The position numbers and the translations under genes were made by a program. 64,000 nucleotides of DNA from Paenibacillus oleatilyticus (GTDB lineage: Bacteria; Bacillota; Bacilli; Paenibacillales; NBRC-103111). The DNA lies in the NCBI RefSeq assembly GCF_018998565.1, contig NZ_JAHNZO010000008.1:124001-188000 (forward strand). The letters are read 5' to 3'. Of the stretch, positions 15,016 through 23,682 are shown piece after piece (within the stretch, counting starts at the first letter, position 1; each line of letters begins with the position of its first letter). The notes beneath the pieces were generated by a model. It saw nothing but the letters and a program-made list of their open reading frames with translations. It made no database searches and was not told the DNA's origin.

Positions 15016-16230
15016 CTACTTTACAAACCCCTTCAAGTAGTCCAGGAGCAGCGGATAGAAATCCGGCTTGAAGTGAACACCGTTGTCCGCGTAATGGATT
15101 TTGTTGGCGGCGAAGAGAGGTGACAAATCAACGTAATTGATTTTGACTTCATCGGCCAACTGTTCAAGTGCTTTGTTGAAGTCCGTAATGTTCGCATATC
15201 GCGGCTCTCGCTTCAGGGCTTCCTCAGCGACTGGCGGGATCGACAGGATGTGGAGCGTGGCCTTCGGCAGCTTGTTCCGGATGCTGCCGATCAGCTGGCG
15301 ATAGCCCTCGACGAATTCCTGCTTGTCCGACAACCGAATGTCATTGCTGCCCAGCAGAATGAATACATGCTCCGGCGCCTGGCCGGCGAGTCTCTCGACG
15401 TTCGGGAGGGCGAGAGCGAGCGTCGCGCCGCTTGGGGCGATGACATTCGCCGAATCCAGTTTGTTCAGATAGGACAACGCCCCTAGAATGGAATCCCCCA
15501 GGAAAACACTGTGCCTGAACGCTGCTTTGTAGGTTTCGTTCGGATCGGTGACCACCGGACCGCGCGGCTGATGGGCCAGATCCGTCCATTCCTTCAAATA
15601 GTCCAGCAGGATTGGGTAGAATGCGTTCGTGAAATGAGAGCCGTCTTCATCGTATTGAATTTTGTGCTGCCGGAAAATGGGGGCAAGGTCGATGTAGTCT
15701 ACTCCCTTCTCCTTCGCCATCTTCTGCAGGGCTGCGTTGAATGTTTCAATCTGCAGGTTCATGAACGCACCGACTGGCGATGCGGCATCTACCGGCGTAA
15801 TTGACAGCACGTAAACGCGCGCCGCCGGCAGCAGTTCCCTTATCCGATCAACCAGCCGGGTGTATTTCTGTACGAACGTCTTCTTCGCTTCCTCCGGCTG
15901 TTCCCCGAGATCGTTCTGCCCCATTGACAGGAACAGATGCGACGGCTTGCGGCTCGCGATCTCTTCGAGGTTGTCCAGTGTAGTTTGGACCGTTGCGCCC
16001 AATCCCCCCATTACGTTCGCTTCAGGAAGCAGGTCATCGTTCGTCAGTCCTCCGATAATGGAGTCGCCTACGAACAAGCTGCTGCCGAACAATTCCTGAA
16101 CGCTGCCCGTGGGCTCCTGCGTCGCAGCGAGCTGAGTCTGACCCTTGTCGTCAGCCGCGCCGCAGGCGGCGAGGGTCGATAGTATCACCGCTGACAGAAA
16201 AATGCTTACCCATCGTTGTACTCTTTTCAT
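15016..16230 (-). CDS. Lipoprotein with two tandem SGNH/GDSL hydrolase domains
   Basis: Secreted lipoprotein of about 404 residues with a lipobox LAAC near residue 23. It contains two SGNH-hydrolase domains arranged as an internal duplication. Domain 1 (about 48-215) has FVGDSIIGG, SMGQNDLG and DEDGSHFTNAFYPILLDYLK. Domain 2 (about 240-404) has FLGDSILGA, LGSNDIR and ADNGVHFKPDFYPLLLDYLK. Each copy keeps the Ser, the Gly/Asn blocks and the His, so both may be active. Related enzymes are esterases or O-acetyl hydrolases acting on cell-wall sugars. ATG 16230 has AAGGAG 9 bases upstream; a TTG two codons earlier is too close to it. Twin domains in one polypeptide are uncommon. Confidence 0.85.
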   Translation of the reverse strand: MKRVQRWVSIFLSAVILSTLAACGAADDKGQTQLAATQEPTGSVQELFGSSLFVGDSIIGGLTNDDLLPEANVMGGLGATVQTTLDNLEEIASRKPSHLFLSMGQNDLGEQPEEAKKTFVQKYTRLVDRIRELLPAARVYVLSITPVDAASPVGAFMNLQIETFNAALQKMAKEKGVDYIDLAPIFRQHKIQYDEDGSHFTNAFYPILLDYLKEWTDLAHQPRGPVVTDPNETYKAAFRHSVFLGDSILGALSYLNKLDSANVIAPSGATLALALPNVERLAGQAPEHVFILLGSNDIRLSDKQEFVEGYRQLIGSIRNKLPKATLHILSIPPVAEEALKREPRYANITDFNKALEQLADEVKINYVDLSPLFAANKIHYADNGVHFKPDFYPLLLDYLKGFVK

Positions 16231-16380
16231 ACGCAATAACTCCTTCTTGCAAGATACCCATTATCATAGAATAGAGAAATCAATATCAGGTGCAGACGAG
16301 ATCAACCACTACTTTATTTTCTCTGAACAAAAAGCAGCCCCGAAGTCATCCGGAAATGACTTGCGGGACTGCCGATCATA

Positions 16381-17121
16381 TTACTTCAGGTTTGCATCCG
16401 CATAAACGGCCATCGCATCGCGCATAAATTTCGCCAATCCGTCTCCGAAGCGGTCGATATTTTTGGTAAAACGCTCATCATCCACATACATTTGCCCCAA
16501 GCATTTGAAGGCTTCGAGCGTGTAAGAGCCCATTTGGTTCAATAGATCGTACCATTCTTTAATGGCCGCCTGCGCCTCTGCGGAATCCGGCGAGCCGCTG
16601 CGAAGTTCGGCAAGCTTGGCGTAGATTCCATTCATCGTTTTGGTCATGGCTTCCTGTTCGTCCTTCGACATGGAGCCGGCTTTGGCGTTGGCCTTGTCGA
16701 CCGCTTCATCGCCCCAGCGTTCGCGGGCTTCTTGCTCATAAGGATTTCGGCTAAAGTCAAAGCCTTCGAATTTTTCTTTCGTCGTCATCTGAATTTCTCC
16801 TCTCGCGTTTCGCATCGTTTTATCGATTGTCGTTATCATTTTATCGATCCGGCTGCGCTTGTCGAGCAGCATGCTCCGGTGCAGCTCCAGCGCTTCCATA
16901 CGGTCAAAGGAAGGGCTGTGAATCATTTCTTTGATTTTCGTTAAAGGGAAGTCAAGTTCTCTGAAAAATAAGATCTGCTGCAGCATTTCGAGATTTTCGT
17001 CAGAGTACAAACGATACCCGGCTTCCGTCGTCCCATCCGGGGTCAACAGCCCGATCGCATCATAATGATGAAGTGTGCGCACACTGATGCCGACTAAATC
17101 CGCAACCTCTTTTACCTTCAC
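16381..17121 (-). CDS. MerR family regulator with TipAS domain
   Basis: Regulator of 246 residues. The N-terminal MerR helix-turn-helix reads VKEVADLVGISVRTLHHYD and wing GYRLYSDENLEML, followed by a coiled-coil dimerisation helix (about 70-105). The C-terminal part (about 115-246) is a TipAS antibiotic-recognition domain, recognisable by NPYEQEARERWGDEAV and the following helices. TipA-type regulators bind thiopeptides and other multidrug ligands. I take GTG 17121 as the start since the HTH begins there; an ATG 24 bases upstream overlaps the ribosome-binding site. Its promoter has the 19-bp spacer typical of MerR targets, so it is probably autoregulated. Confidence 0.87.
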   Translation of the reverse strand: MKVKEVADLVGISVRTLHHYDAIGLLTPDGTTEAGYRLYSDENLEMLQQILFFRELDFPLTKIKEMIHSPSFDRMEALELHRSMLLDKRSRIDKMITTIDKTMRNARGEIQMTTKEKFEGFDFSRNPYEQEARERWGDEAVDKANAKAGSMSKDEQEAMTKTMNGIYAKLAELRSGSPDSAEAQAAIKEWYDLLNQMGSYTLEAFKCLGQMYVDDERFTKNIDRFGDGLAKFMRDAMAVYADANLK

Positions 17122-17150
17122 CGAAATCTTGCGACCTCCTTTCAAGAATT

Positions 17151-17181
17151 ACTATAGAGTATAACGTAACGTTAGAGTCAA
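17151..17181 (-). promoter_or_regulatory. MerR-type promoter with 19-bp spacer
   Basis: On the minus strand a TTGACT -35 box (17176-17181) and a TATAGT -10 box (17151-17156) are separated by 19 bases instead of 17. The spacer holds the palindrome TAACGT-T-ACGTTA. This over-long, palindromic spacer is the hallmark of MerR-activated promoters, which the regulator untwists to allow transcription. It drives the merR gene itself. Confidence 0.85.
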
Positions 17182-17204
17182 CCACAAAATACAACCCTAA
17201 AAAA

Positions 17205-17234
17205 CAAAAAAACACTTCCTTTTGAGAGAAGTGT
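17205..17234 (-). terminator. Terminator of the YqaE/Pmp3 gene
   Basis: On the minus strand ACACTTC pairs with GAAGTGT and is followed by a run of T residues broken once by G. It lies 30 bases past the yqaE-like stop codon. Confidence 0.8.
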
Positions 17235-17263
17235 CTTTGCAACGATCCGCTACCTATACCTAA

Positions 17264-17452
17264 TTACCGGTACATGTTCCGGGACATTCGTTCCATCCGT
17301 TGATCCTGCTTGCGCTCGTGGACGACCAGACAGGCATGAATGGCGCCCGGCAGCCAGAAGAACAGCGTCAGAATGAAGTTGAGAAGGGCCTGTATCGGTT
17401 TTCCGCAAAATAGAACGGCGACAGGAGGAAGCAGTATAGCCAGAAGATACAT
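17264..17452 (-). CDS. YqaE/Pmp3 family small membrane protein
   Basis: Peptide of 62 residues with two hydrophobic helices (about 3-20 and 24-47) and a basic tail rich in Arg, Lys and Met. The core LLPPVAVLFCGKP and the second-helix motif LTLFFWLPGAIHA are the UPF0057/Pmp3 pattern. Members are plasma-membrane proteolipids linked to salt, cold or envelope stress and membrane potential. AAAAGGAGG lies 7 bases before the ATG. It is monocistronic. Confidence 0.9.
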   Translation of the reverse strand: MYLLAILLPPVAVLFCGKPIQALLNFILTLFFWLPGAIHACLVVHERKQDQRMERMSRNMYR

Positions 17453-17586
17453 TCGAAAAACCTCCTTTTAGGTTCGTTATTCTTTTATACGAGATTAGGT
17501 ATGAAAAGTTTCCGGAAAGGGACAGTGCAATTTTTGCACGGAACGGACGACAATAGTTGTTCTGTTTTTGGCGCGAAGGTCAATTG

Positions 17587-17592
17587 TATAAT
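17587..17592 (+). promoter_or_regulatory. Candidate -10 box of the PTS operon
   Basis: TATAAT 57 bases before the PRD activator start, with no good -35 at 17 bases. A weak -35 with a strong -10 would suit an activated promoter. No cre site was recognised nearby. Confidence 0.45.
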
Positions 17593-17648
17593 AAGGGCGT
17601 CAGATAACATACTAGATTGGAAAGATAGACTGACGGAGGGGGGGATGG

Positions 17649-19796
17649 GTGATTCTGGACCAGAGGCGCGCCGGCATGCTCGCCATGCTGCAGGAAACCG
17701 GAGATTACGTGTCCGTCCGTGAAATCATGAAGAAGTTCGATATCTCCAAGCGGACGGTCTACTACGATCTGCAAGCCGTCAACGAGTGGCTCTCGGACCA
17801 CGGACTCGCTCCTGTCGAATATGTTCGCGGCCGGGGGTATCTGCTGCCGGAGGAAAGCCGCTCCCGCATCCCTTCCATGGCGCAAGAAGTTGAAAAGGAC
17901 GACTATTACTTGTCCCCGCGGGAGCGAAAAGCCTGGGTGGCGATTCAGTTGCTCACCCGCAGGGAACCGCTGTTTATGCAAGAGATCACGGACTTATTGT
18001 TGGTTAGCCGCGGTACCGGATTGAACGAGCTGAAGCAGGTGAAGAAAGAGCTTGCCGCTTTTCAGCTTGAGGTGATGTTCGATAAAAAGAACGGTTACAG
18101 CGTCGAAGGGAAAGAGACTGACCAGCGCAAGGCGTTGTCGTACTTTATGTCGCAAGTGCTTCATCACGTCAGCTGGAAAAGCTTCGTCTCGCAGTTTCAA
18201 GGGCTGGTCAATGCCAATGTAGTTCACCGCAAGCTTCCGTTCTTTCAAGAGGAACAGCTCGCGGAAGTGTACGAGCTCGTCACCCGCTGCGAGAAGACGC
18301 TCGGGTTGGAATTCACCGACGATATGGTGTTTAGTCTCACCACCAGATTGCTCGTTTACGCGAACCGGCTCCAACAGGGACATCGCATTACACTCGACGC
18401 CGACGAAAAAGAAGCCCTAAAGCAAACGCCGGAATACGCGGGAGCTGTCCAACTGGCGGGCGAGCTAGGACGCCTGTTCGACCTCGAATTTCCGGAGGAT
18501 GAGATCTGTTACTTGATGCTCCAGCTGTTGGGGGCGCGGGTGAACCGGGCGAGCGGCGGGGAGGTGTTGGCCGATCCCGACAAGGATGCCGACGCCGACG
18601 AAACCGTCCCGCTGTTAAGGCGATTGATCCGGCAGATGATCGACTTGTTCGAGCGGCATGCGTGCATTTTTTTTCAACACCGTGACGAGCTGGAGCAGCG
18701 GCTGCTGATCCATTTGAAACCGGCTTATTACCGGATCAAATTCGGACTGGAGATCGACAATCCGCTCGCGGAAGCGATGAAAGCGAAATACGGAGAAATA
18801 TTCGAAATTTCCAGAAAATGCGTAAAACCGCTGGAAGAGCATTTGGGCAAGCCGGTCGACGACAATGAGGTCGCCTACCTGGCGATGCATTTCGGAGGCT
18901 GGATGCGCCGGGAAAACGCCATGCCCGTCCGGCGGAAAAAGGCGGCGATCGTATGCGTCAACGGCATTTCCGCCGCGCGCATGTTAAGAATCCAGCTGGA
19001 GCAGCTATTCCCGGCCCTGGATATCGAAGCGGTCTTGTCGCTCCGGGATTATGAATCTTTTCCGGCGGAATCGGTGGATCTGCTGTTCTCGACCGTACCG
19101 CTGCAGGACAGCCCGGCGCCGGTGTTTACGGTGCATCCGATTTTATCGGATGCCGACAAAGCGCACCTGCTTCATCAGGTGAACCGGGTATCGGGGCAGA
19201 TGGATGCGCCGCAGGGCCGCTCCGCGCAGGCGATTCTGGAGATGGTCCGGAAGTACGCGCGGATCTCGGACGAAGAAGGTCTGCTGCGGGAGCTCCAGCG
19301 CTACTTGTCCGCCGGACGCGCTCCGGCGGCGGAAGAAGAGAAGCCCTCGCTTGGCAGCTTGCTGCCGCCGGAGCACTTGGTGCTGCGGGGCGGGGCATCT
19401 GATTGGAAGGACGCGATCGGGCTGGCGGCAGGGCCGCTGCTGCGCAGAGGCTTCATCGAACCGCGGTATGTGAATGCAATGATCGCCAAAGTCGACAGCT
19501 ACGGACCGTATATCGTCGTCAGCCCGGGGGTGGCTATCGCTCACGCGAAGCCGGAGGAGGGCGTCCGGCGGCTGGGCATGAGCCTGCTGAAGCTGGAGCA
19601 TGCCGTCCCGTTCGGTCCGGAGGCCCGCCACCAGATCCGGCTCGTGCTGGTGCTCGCCAGCGCGGACGGCGAATCGCATTTGCGGGCGCTGTCCCAGCTG
19701 ACGATGCTGCTACGGGAGGAAGAAACAAAGGATATCCTTCTCAAGGCACAGACCGCCGAACAGCTTGCCGGACTGATCCGGCAGCATACGTCATAG
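17649..19796 (+). CDS. BglG/MtlR-type PRD transcriptional activator with EIIB- and EIIA-like domains
   Basis: Regulator of 715 residues that controls the PTS operon it heads. Order of domains: HTH (about 1-65, with SVREIMKKFDISKRTVYYDL and VRGRGYLL), second HTH (about 80-165), PRD1 (about 180-290), PRD2 (about 310-420), an EIIB-like domain with Cys in IVCVNGISAARML (about 430-520) and an EIIA-Fru/Mtl domain with phospho-His in GVAIAHAKPEEG (about 560-715). PRDs are phosphorylated by HPr and EIIs, which turns activity on or off with sugar supply. GTG 17649 follows a GGAGGGGGGG sequence. The layout matches LicR/MtlR/UlaR-type activators. Confidence 0.9.
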   Translation: MILDQRRAGMLAMLQETGDYVSVREIMKKFDISKRTVYYDLQAVNEWLSDHGLAPVEYVRGRGYLLPEESRSRIPSMAQEVEKDDYYLSPRERKAWVAIQLLTRREPLFMQEITDLLLVSRGTGLNELKQVKKELAAFQLEVMFDKKNGYSVEGKETDQRKALSYFMSQVLHHVSWKSFVSQFQGLVNANVVHRKLPFFQEEQLAEVYELVTRCEKTLGLEFTDDMVFSLTTRLLVYANRLQQGHRITLDADEKEALKQTPEYAGAVQLAGELGRLFDLEFPEDEICYLMLQLLGARVNRASGGEVLADPDKDADADETVPLLRRLIRQMIDLFERHACIFFQHRDELEQRLLIHLKPAYYRIKFGLEIDNPLAEAMKAKYGEIFEISRKCVKPLEEHLGKPVDDNEVAYLAMHFGGWMRRENAMPVRRKKAAIVCVNGISAARMLRIQLEQLFPALDIEAVLSLRDYESFPAESVDLLFSTVPLQDSPAPVFTVHPILSDADKAHLLHQVNRVSGQMDAPQGRSAQAILEMVRKYARISDEEGLLRELQRYLSAGRAPAAEEEKPSLGSLLPPEHLVLRGGASDWKDAIGLAAGPLLRRGFIEPRYVNAMIAKVDSYGPYIVVSPGVAIAHAKPEEGVRRLGMSLLKLEHAVPFGPEARHQIRLVLVLASADGESHLRALSQLTMLLREEETKDILLKAQTAEQLAGLIRQHTS

Positions 19797-19827
19797 CAAG
19801 GAATCGTAGCAGGGAGGAGAGGAACGG

Positions 19828-20274
19828 ATGAAATTTTTGGAAAAGGAACTGATCGGTCTCGATGTGGAGGTGCAATCGGCGGAGGAAGCGATTCGAGCCG
19901 CCGGCTCGCTGCTCGTCAGCGGGGGAGCGGCGGACGCCTCCTACGTCGAGGCGATGGTGCAGGCGTACCGCGACAAGGGGCCATACTTTGTGCTCGCGCC
20001 GCACATCGCCCTGCCGCACGCGAAAGCCGAGGACGGTGTCCATGAGGCGTCCGTCGCTTTCGTCCGGTTGAAACAACCGGTGGTGTTCGGCCACCAAACG
20101 AACGATCCGGTCGATCTGGTCTTCGCGCTCGGTTCGGCCTCGAACGCCGACCATATCGCCTTGCTAAGAAGGCTGACGCTGATTTTGAACGACCCGAACC
20201 ATGTACAGTGCTTCAGAGAAGCCAGAAGCTCGGAAGACATCGAAAATATCATCTTGAGGAGGAATGAAGCATGA
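19828..20274 (+). CDS. PTS EIIA component (fructose/mannitol-ascorbate type)
   Basis: Cytosolic phosphocarrier of 148 residues, PTS_EIIA_2 fold. The phosphorylated His lies in HIALPHAKAEDGV (about 65-77). It accepts phosphate from HPr and passes it to the EIIB encoded next. Its sequence resembles the EIIA domain at the end of the activator upstream, as often seen in UlaC/SgaA-type systems. AGGGAGGAGAGG precedes the ATG. The stop codon overlaps the EIIB start (ATGA), implying coupled translation. Confidence 0.9.
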   Translation: MKFLEKELIGLDVEVQSAEEAIRAAGSLLVSGGAADASYVEAMVQAYRDKGPYFVLAPHIALPHAKAEDGVHEASVAFVRLKQPVVFGHQTNDPVDLVFALGSASNADHIALLRRLTLILNDPNHVQCFREARSSEDIENIILRRNEA

Positions 20275-20534
20275 AAATTTTATGCGTATGCGGTTTAGGT
20301 CAAGGAACGAGTTTGATTTTGCGGATGAACGTGGAAAGCGTGCTGAGGGAATTGGGTGTGAGCGCCGATGTGGAGCATACGGACGTTTCTTCGGCATCGG
20401 GCATGTCCGCCGATCATATCATCACGAGCAACGAGCTGGCGCAGAGCCTGCAGGGGCACTCCGCCAATATCGTGATCGTGAACAACTATTTCGATCTGAA
20501 CGAAATTAAAGAGAAATTGAAAGACACCATCTAA
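20271..20534 (+). CDS. PTS EIIB component (ascorbate/lactose-type fold)
   Basis: Small EIIB of 87 residues. The phospho-Cys lies in CVCGLGQGTSLILRM near the N-terminus (Cys7), the P-loop of the UlaB/SgaB family. It receives phosphate from the EIIA and gives it to the sugar as it enters through EIIC. It overlaps the EIIA gene by 4 bases and precedes EIIC by 20 bases. Confidence 0.92.
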   Translation: MKILCVCGLGQGTSLILRMNVESVLRELGVSADVEHTDVSSASGMSADHIITSNELAQSLQGHSANIVIVNNYFDLNEIKEKLKDTI

Positions 20535-20554
20535 TCCTTAAAGGGGGATTTTAC

Positions 20555-21850
20555 ATGGAAGTCATTTTTTGGATTGCGACCAACGTCTTCGGCACGCCGG
20601 CCATTTTGCTCGGATTCATCGTACTGGTCGGTCTCCTGCTTCAGAAAAAAACGACAAGCCAGGTGATCAGCGGGACGTTCAAGGCCGTCATCGGCTTCCT
20701 TATCATCGGGGCGGGGGCGGGCGTTATCGTCAATGCGCTTAATGTGTTCGAGCCGATGTGGAAGGAAGTGTTCGGGCTGCAAGCCGAATCGCTCGGCCAA
20801 TTCATGGGGCAGCAGACGTTCAACTCCAAATTCGGAAGCGCAGTCACGCTGGCGATGTTCATCGGCTTTTTGATCAACGTCCTGCTCGCGAGGTTCACCA
20901 AGTTCAAGTTCATTTACTTGACCGGTCACATGATGTTCTGGACATCGACCGTATTCGCAGGCGTCGTGGTCCATTCGGCAGGCAACGTTTCTTTCGGCAA
21001 GCTGGTCTTGTTCCTATCGATTATTCTCGGTCTGTATTGGACGCTGCAGCCTGCGCTCACCCAGCCGTTCGTCCGCAAAATTACGGGCAATGACAACATC
21101 GCCCTCGGGCATACGTCGGCGTCGGTTGCGCTGCTTGGCGCGCTGCTCGGCAAGTGGTTCGGGAACAAAGAGAACGACGCGGAAAAAATCAAAGTGCCGA
21201 AGGGCTTCGAGTTTCTTCGAGACTCCAACGTCATTACGGCGCTCAGCATGGGGCTGCTGTTCCTGATCGGCGCGATCGTCGTCGTCATGAAAGACACGCC
21301 GGGTGCAAAAGAGCTGGTCGCCAAAGCGGGCGAGCAGAACTTCATCATCTACGCGATGCTTCAATCGCTCACGTTTGCCGGCGGGATTGCAATCGTTCTC
21401 ATGGGCGTGCGCATGTTCATCGGCGAGCTGGTGCCGGCGTTTAACGGGATCGCCACCAAGATCGTTCCCGGCGCGAAGCCTGCGCTCGATTGCCCGGTTA
21501 CGTTCCCTTATGCGCCAAACGCCGTCATTCTCGGGTTTATGGGAGCCTTTGTCGGGGCTCTGATTTGGCTCGTCGTTCTCGGCAACACGGTCGCTTACAT
21601 CTTCGTGCCGACGATGATCGTGCTGTTCTTCCACGGCGCTACGGCAGGCGTCTTCGGCAACGCGACCGGGGGAGCGCGCGGCGCGGTGCTCGCCGGGTTT
21701 GTCACCGCAACCGTCGTCGCTTGGGGCCAGTACGCGATGGTCAAATTTTTCATCGCTTCGACGATTCCGGATACGGCCATGTGGGCGGCAGACTCCGACA
21801 TGTTCATTATCGGGCCGATCATCAGCCTGCTTGCGAAGCTGCTATTTTAA
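20555..21850 (+). CDS. PTS EIIC component, UlaA/SgaT (ascorbate) family permease
   Basis: Membrane permease of 431 residues with about 11 hydrophobic helices. The N-terminus VFGTPAILLGFIVLVGLLLQ, the segment SGTFKAVIGFLIIGAGA and the central GHTSASVALLGALLG are characteristic of the UlaA/SgaT ascorbate-galactitol superfamily of EIIC. It translocates and helps phosphorylate the sugar. GGGGGA precedes the ATG. Ascorbate itself is not assured: the downstream lactonase, creatininase and SIS genes differ from the usual ulaDEF set, so a related sugar acid or lactone is equally possible. Confidence 0.9.
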   Translation: MEVIFWIATNVFGTPAILLGFIVLVGLLLQKKTTSQVISGTFKAVIGFLIIGAGAGVIVNALNVFEPMWKEVFGLQAESLGQFMGQQTFNSKFGSAVTLAMFIGFLINVLLARFTKFKFIYLTGHMMFWTSTVFAGVVVHSAGNVSFGKLVLFLSIILGLYWTLQPALTQPFVRKITGNDNIALGHTSASVALLGALLGKWFGNKENDAEKIKVPKGFEFLRDSNVITALSMGLLFLIGAIVVVMKDTPGAKELVAKAGEQNFIIYAMLQSLTFAGGIAIVLMGVRMFIGELVPAFNGIATKIVPGAKPALDCPVTFPYAPNAVILGFMGAFVGALIWLVVLGNTVAYIFVPTMIVLFFHGATAGVFGNATGGARGAVLAGFVTATVVAWGQYAMVKFFIASTIPDTAMWAADSDMFIIGPIISLLAKLLF

Positions 21851-21914
21851 CCAAAATCGCCATTCGGCCCCGGCCGGTTCGCCGGCCGCGGCGCGATAAG
21901 GAGGTCACAGAGAG

Positions 21915-22907
21915 ATGAGTTTCGTTCGGACTTTGCGTGGAGATATCCCTAAGGAGCAGCTTGGCTTTACGTATTCCCATGAGCATATCGTTTGCCGTCC
22001 GGCCTTCTGGGCGGAGCGGGGAGAAGACGACCTGCTGCTGGATGATAAGGAAAAATCGAAGCTGGACGTGCTGGACTTCAAACGCCACGGCGGCCAAACG
22101 ATCATCGACGCCACAGCGGTCGATTACGGACGCGACGTCGATGCGGTGTACGCCATCATGGAGGAAACCGGCGTTCAGATCGTCGGCACGGCCGGCTTCA
22201 ACAAAAGCTTTCTGTGGAATGCCAAAGTGAAGGAAGAGCTGAAGCCGATCATCGGCAATTACAATACGTACTACGAGTGGATCGATGCGAAAAGCATCAA
22301 CGAGCTGGCGGATTTCGTCATCCGCGAGGTAGAGGAAGGGCTCGAAGGAACGCCGTTCAAAGGCGGTCAAGTGAAATTCGGCACAGGCTACAACCGGATT
22401 ACGCCGCTGGAGGAGAAGACGCTGCGGGCCGTCGCCCGGGCGCACCACGAGACAAAAGCGCCGGTCCACTCCCATACGGAGGTCGGAACGATGGGATTGG
22501 AGCAGATCGAGCTGCTGCGGAGCGAGAACGTGAATCTGGCATACGTCAGCTTCGGCCATATGGACCGGAATCCCGATCCGTACTACCACGAGCAAATGGC
22601 GAAAACCGGCGCTTATCTGTGCTTCGACGGCATCGCCAAAATCAAACACGCGCCGGAGAGCACGCGGATTCATCTCCTGCTGGAGCTGGTGCGCAAAGGG
22701 TACGAGGACCAAATTTTGATCAGCGGCGACACGGCGAGAAAAACCTACTACAAGCACTACGATTACGGGCTCGGCCTGGAATATATCATCGCCAAGTGGG
22801 TGCCGCGCTTTATCGACGAGGCGAACAAGGCCGGGTTCGACGGGGATAAGCTGGTGGAAAAGTTTTTCGTGACGAATCCGGCGAACTGCTTCGCCTTTAA
22901 ACGGTGA
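21915..22907 (+). CDS. Phosphotriesterase-family lactonase
   Basis: Amidohydrolase-superfamily enzyme of 330 residues with a binuclear metal site. Ligands visible: HEH in YSHEHIV (about 21-26), the carboxylated Lys in GQVKFGTGYN (about 152), His in PVHSHTEVG (about 183-185), His in SFGHMDR (about 212) and Asp in ISGDTAR (about 270). Relatives of this COG1735 group hydrolyse phosphorylated sugar lactones. Placed right after EIIC, it probably opens the phosphorylated lactone made during uptake. Start has AAGGAGG. This gives the best clue that the transported sugar is a lactone or sugar acid. Confidence 0.85.
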   Translation: MSFVRTLRGDIPKEQLGFTYSHEHIVCRPAFWAERGEDDLLLDDKEKSKLDVLDFKRHGGQTIIDATAVDYGRDVDAVYAIMEETGVQIVGTAGFNKSFLWNAKVKEELKPIIGNYNTYYEWIDAKSINELADFVIREVEEGLEGTPFKGGQVKFGTGYNRITPLEEKTLRAVARAHHETKAPVHSHTEVGTMGLEQIELLRSENVNLAYVSFGHMDRNPDPYYHEQMAKTGAYLCFDGIAKIKHAPESTRIHLLLELVRKGYEDQILISGDTARKTYYKHYDYGLGLEYIIAKWVPRFIDEANKAGFDGDKLVEKFFVTNPANCFAFKR

Positions 22908-22919
22908 GGAGGTCCGGCC

Positions 22920-23660
22920 ATGCAACTGCAATACGAAAATTCGTTTGACGTCAAGGAGAAAATCGTCCGGGCGCAGGCTGCGATTTTGCCAATCGGCGCA
23001 GTAGAAGCACACGGGCCCCATCTTCCGCTCGGGACGGACAATCTGCTGGCGGAGCGGCTGGCCGCCAAGCTGGCGGAGCGGACCGGCAGCTTCGTTCTGC
23101 CGACGCTGCCTTACGGCCAGGTATGGAGCCTGCGGAATTTTCCGGGCAGCATCAACGTGTCCAACGAGGCGCTGATCGCCTTGCTGAGCGATATCGGCGA
23201 AAGCTTGTTCCGGCAAGGCTTTCGCATCTTCATCATGCTGAACGGTCACCTCGGCAACGCCACGGCCTTGAAGGAAGCGGCCCGCAAGCTGGCGGAACGG
23301 GTACCCGAGCTGAAGGTTTATTATTTCTTTTATCCCGGTGTGAAAGAAATTACGGCTCAGGTCCGCGAGTCTTCCAGCAGCCATGCTTCGTACTTTCACG
23401 CTTGCGAGATTGAAACCTCGTATATGCTGTATCTGGCCGGCGAGCATGTCGACATGAGCCGGGCGATTTGCGATATCCCCGACATCGGGGTGGAGGCGGA
23501 CTGTACGCCTACCCCTTGGGAGACGTTCACCTCGTCCGCCGTTCTCGGCGACGCGACGCTGGCCACCTCGGAGAAAGGGCGGGAGATCCTGGAGACGAGT
23601 CTCGACGTCATGACGCGTATCGTGAACGATGCCAAGCAGCGGCATCAACCCACATTATGA
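22920..23660 (+). CDS. Creatininase-family amidohydrolase
   Basis: Metal-dependent hydrolase of 246 residues. Family motifs are complete: LPIGAVEAHGPHLPLGTDN (about 22-40, metal-binding Glu, His and Asp), IMLNGHLGNATAL (about 105-117) and ACEIETSYML (about 159-168). Members open cyclic amides (creatinine, guanine-derived FAPy deaminases, mycofactocin MftE). It starts 12 bases after the lactonase stop with GAGGAGG, so the genes are co-expressed. An amide-bond or ring-opening step in catabolism of the imported compound is my inference. In this operon it hints that the substrate carries nitrogen. Confidence 0.87.
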   Translation: MQLQYENSFDVKEKIVRAQAAILPIGAVEAHGPHLPLGTDNLLAERLAAKLAERTGSFVLPTLPYGQVWSLRNFPGSINVSNEALIALLSDIGESLFRQGFRIFIMLNGHLGNATALKEAARKLAERVPELKVYYFFYPGVKEITAQVRESSSSHASYFHACEIETSYMLYLAGEHVDMSRAICDIPDIGVEADCTPTPWETFTSSAVLGDATLATSEKGREILETSLDVMTRIVNDAKQRHQPTL

Positions 23661-23682
23661 AGAAAAGCAGGTGAAGGCAGCT

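Noticed and set aside
21822-23648. 608-residue minus-strand ORF
   Set aside because: Runs antisense across EIIC, the lactonase and the creatininase genes; product of high GC third positions.
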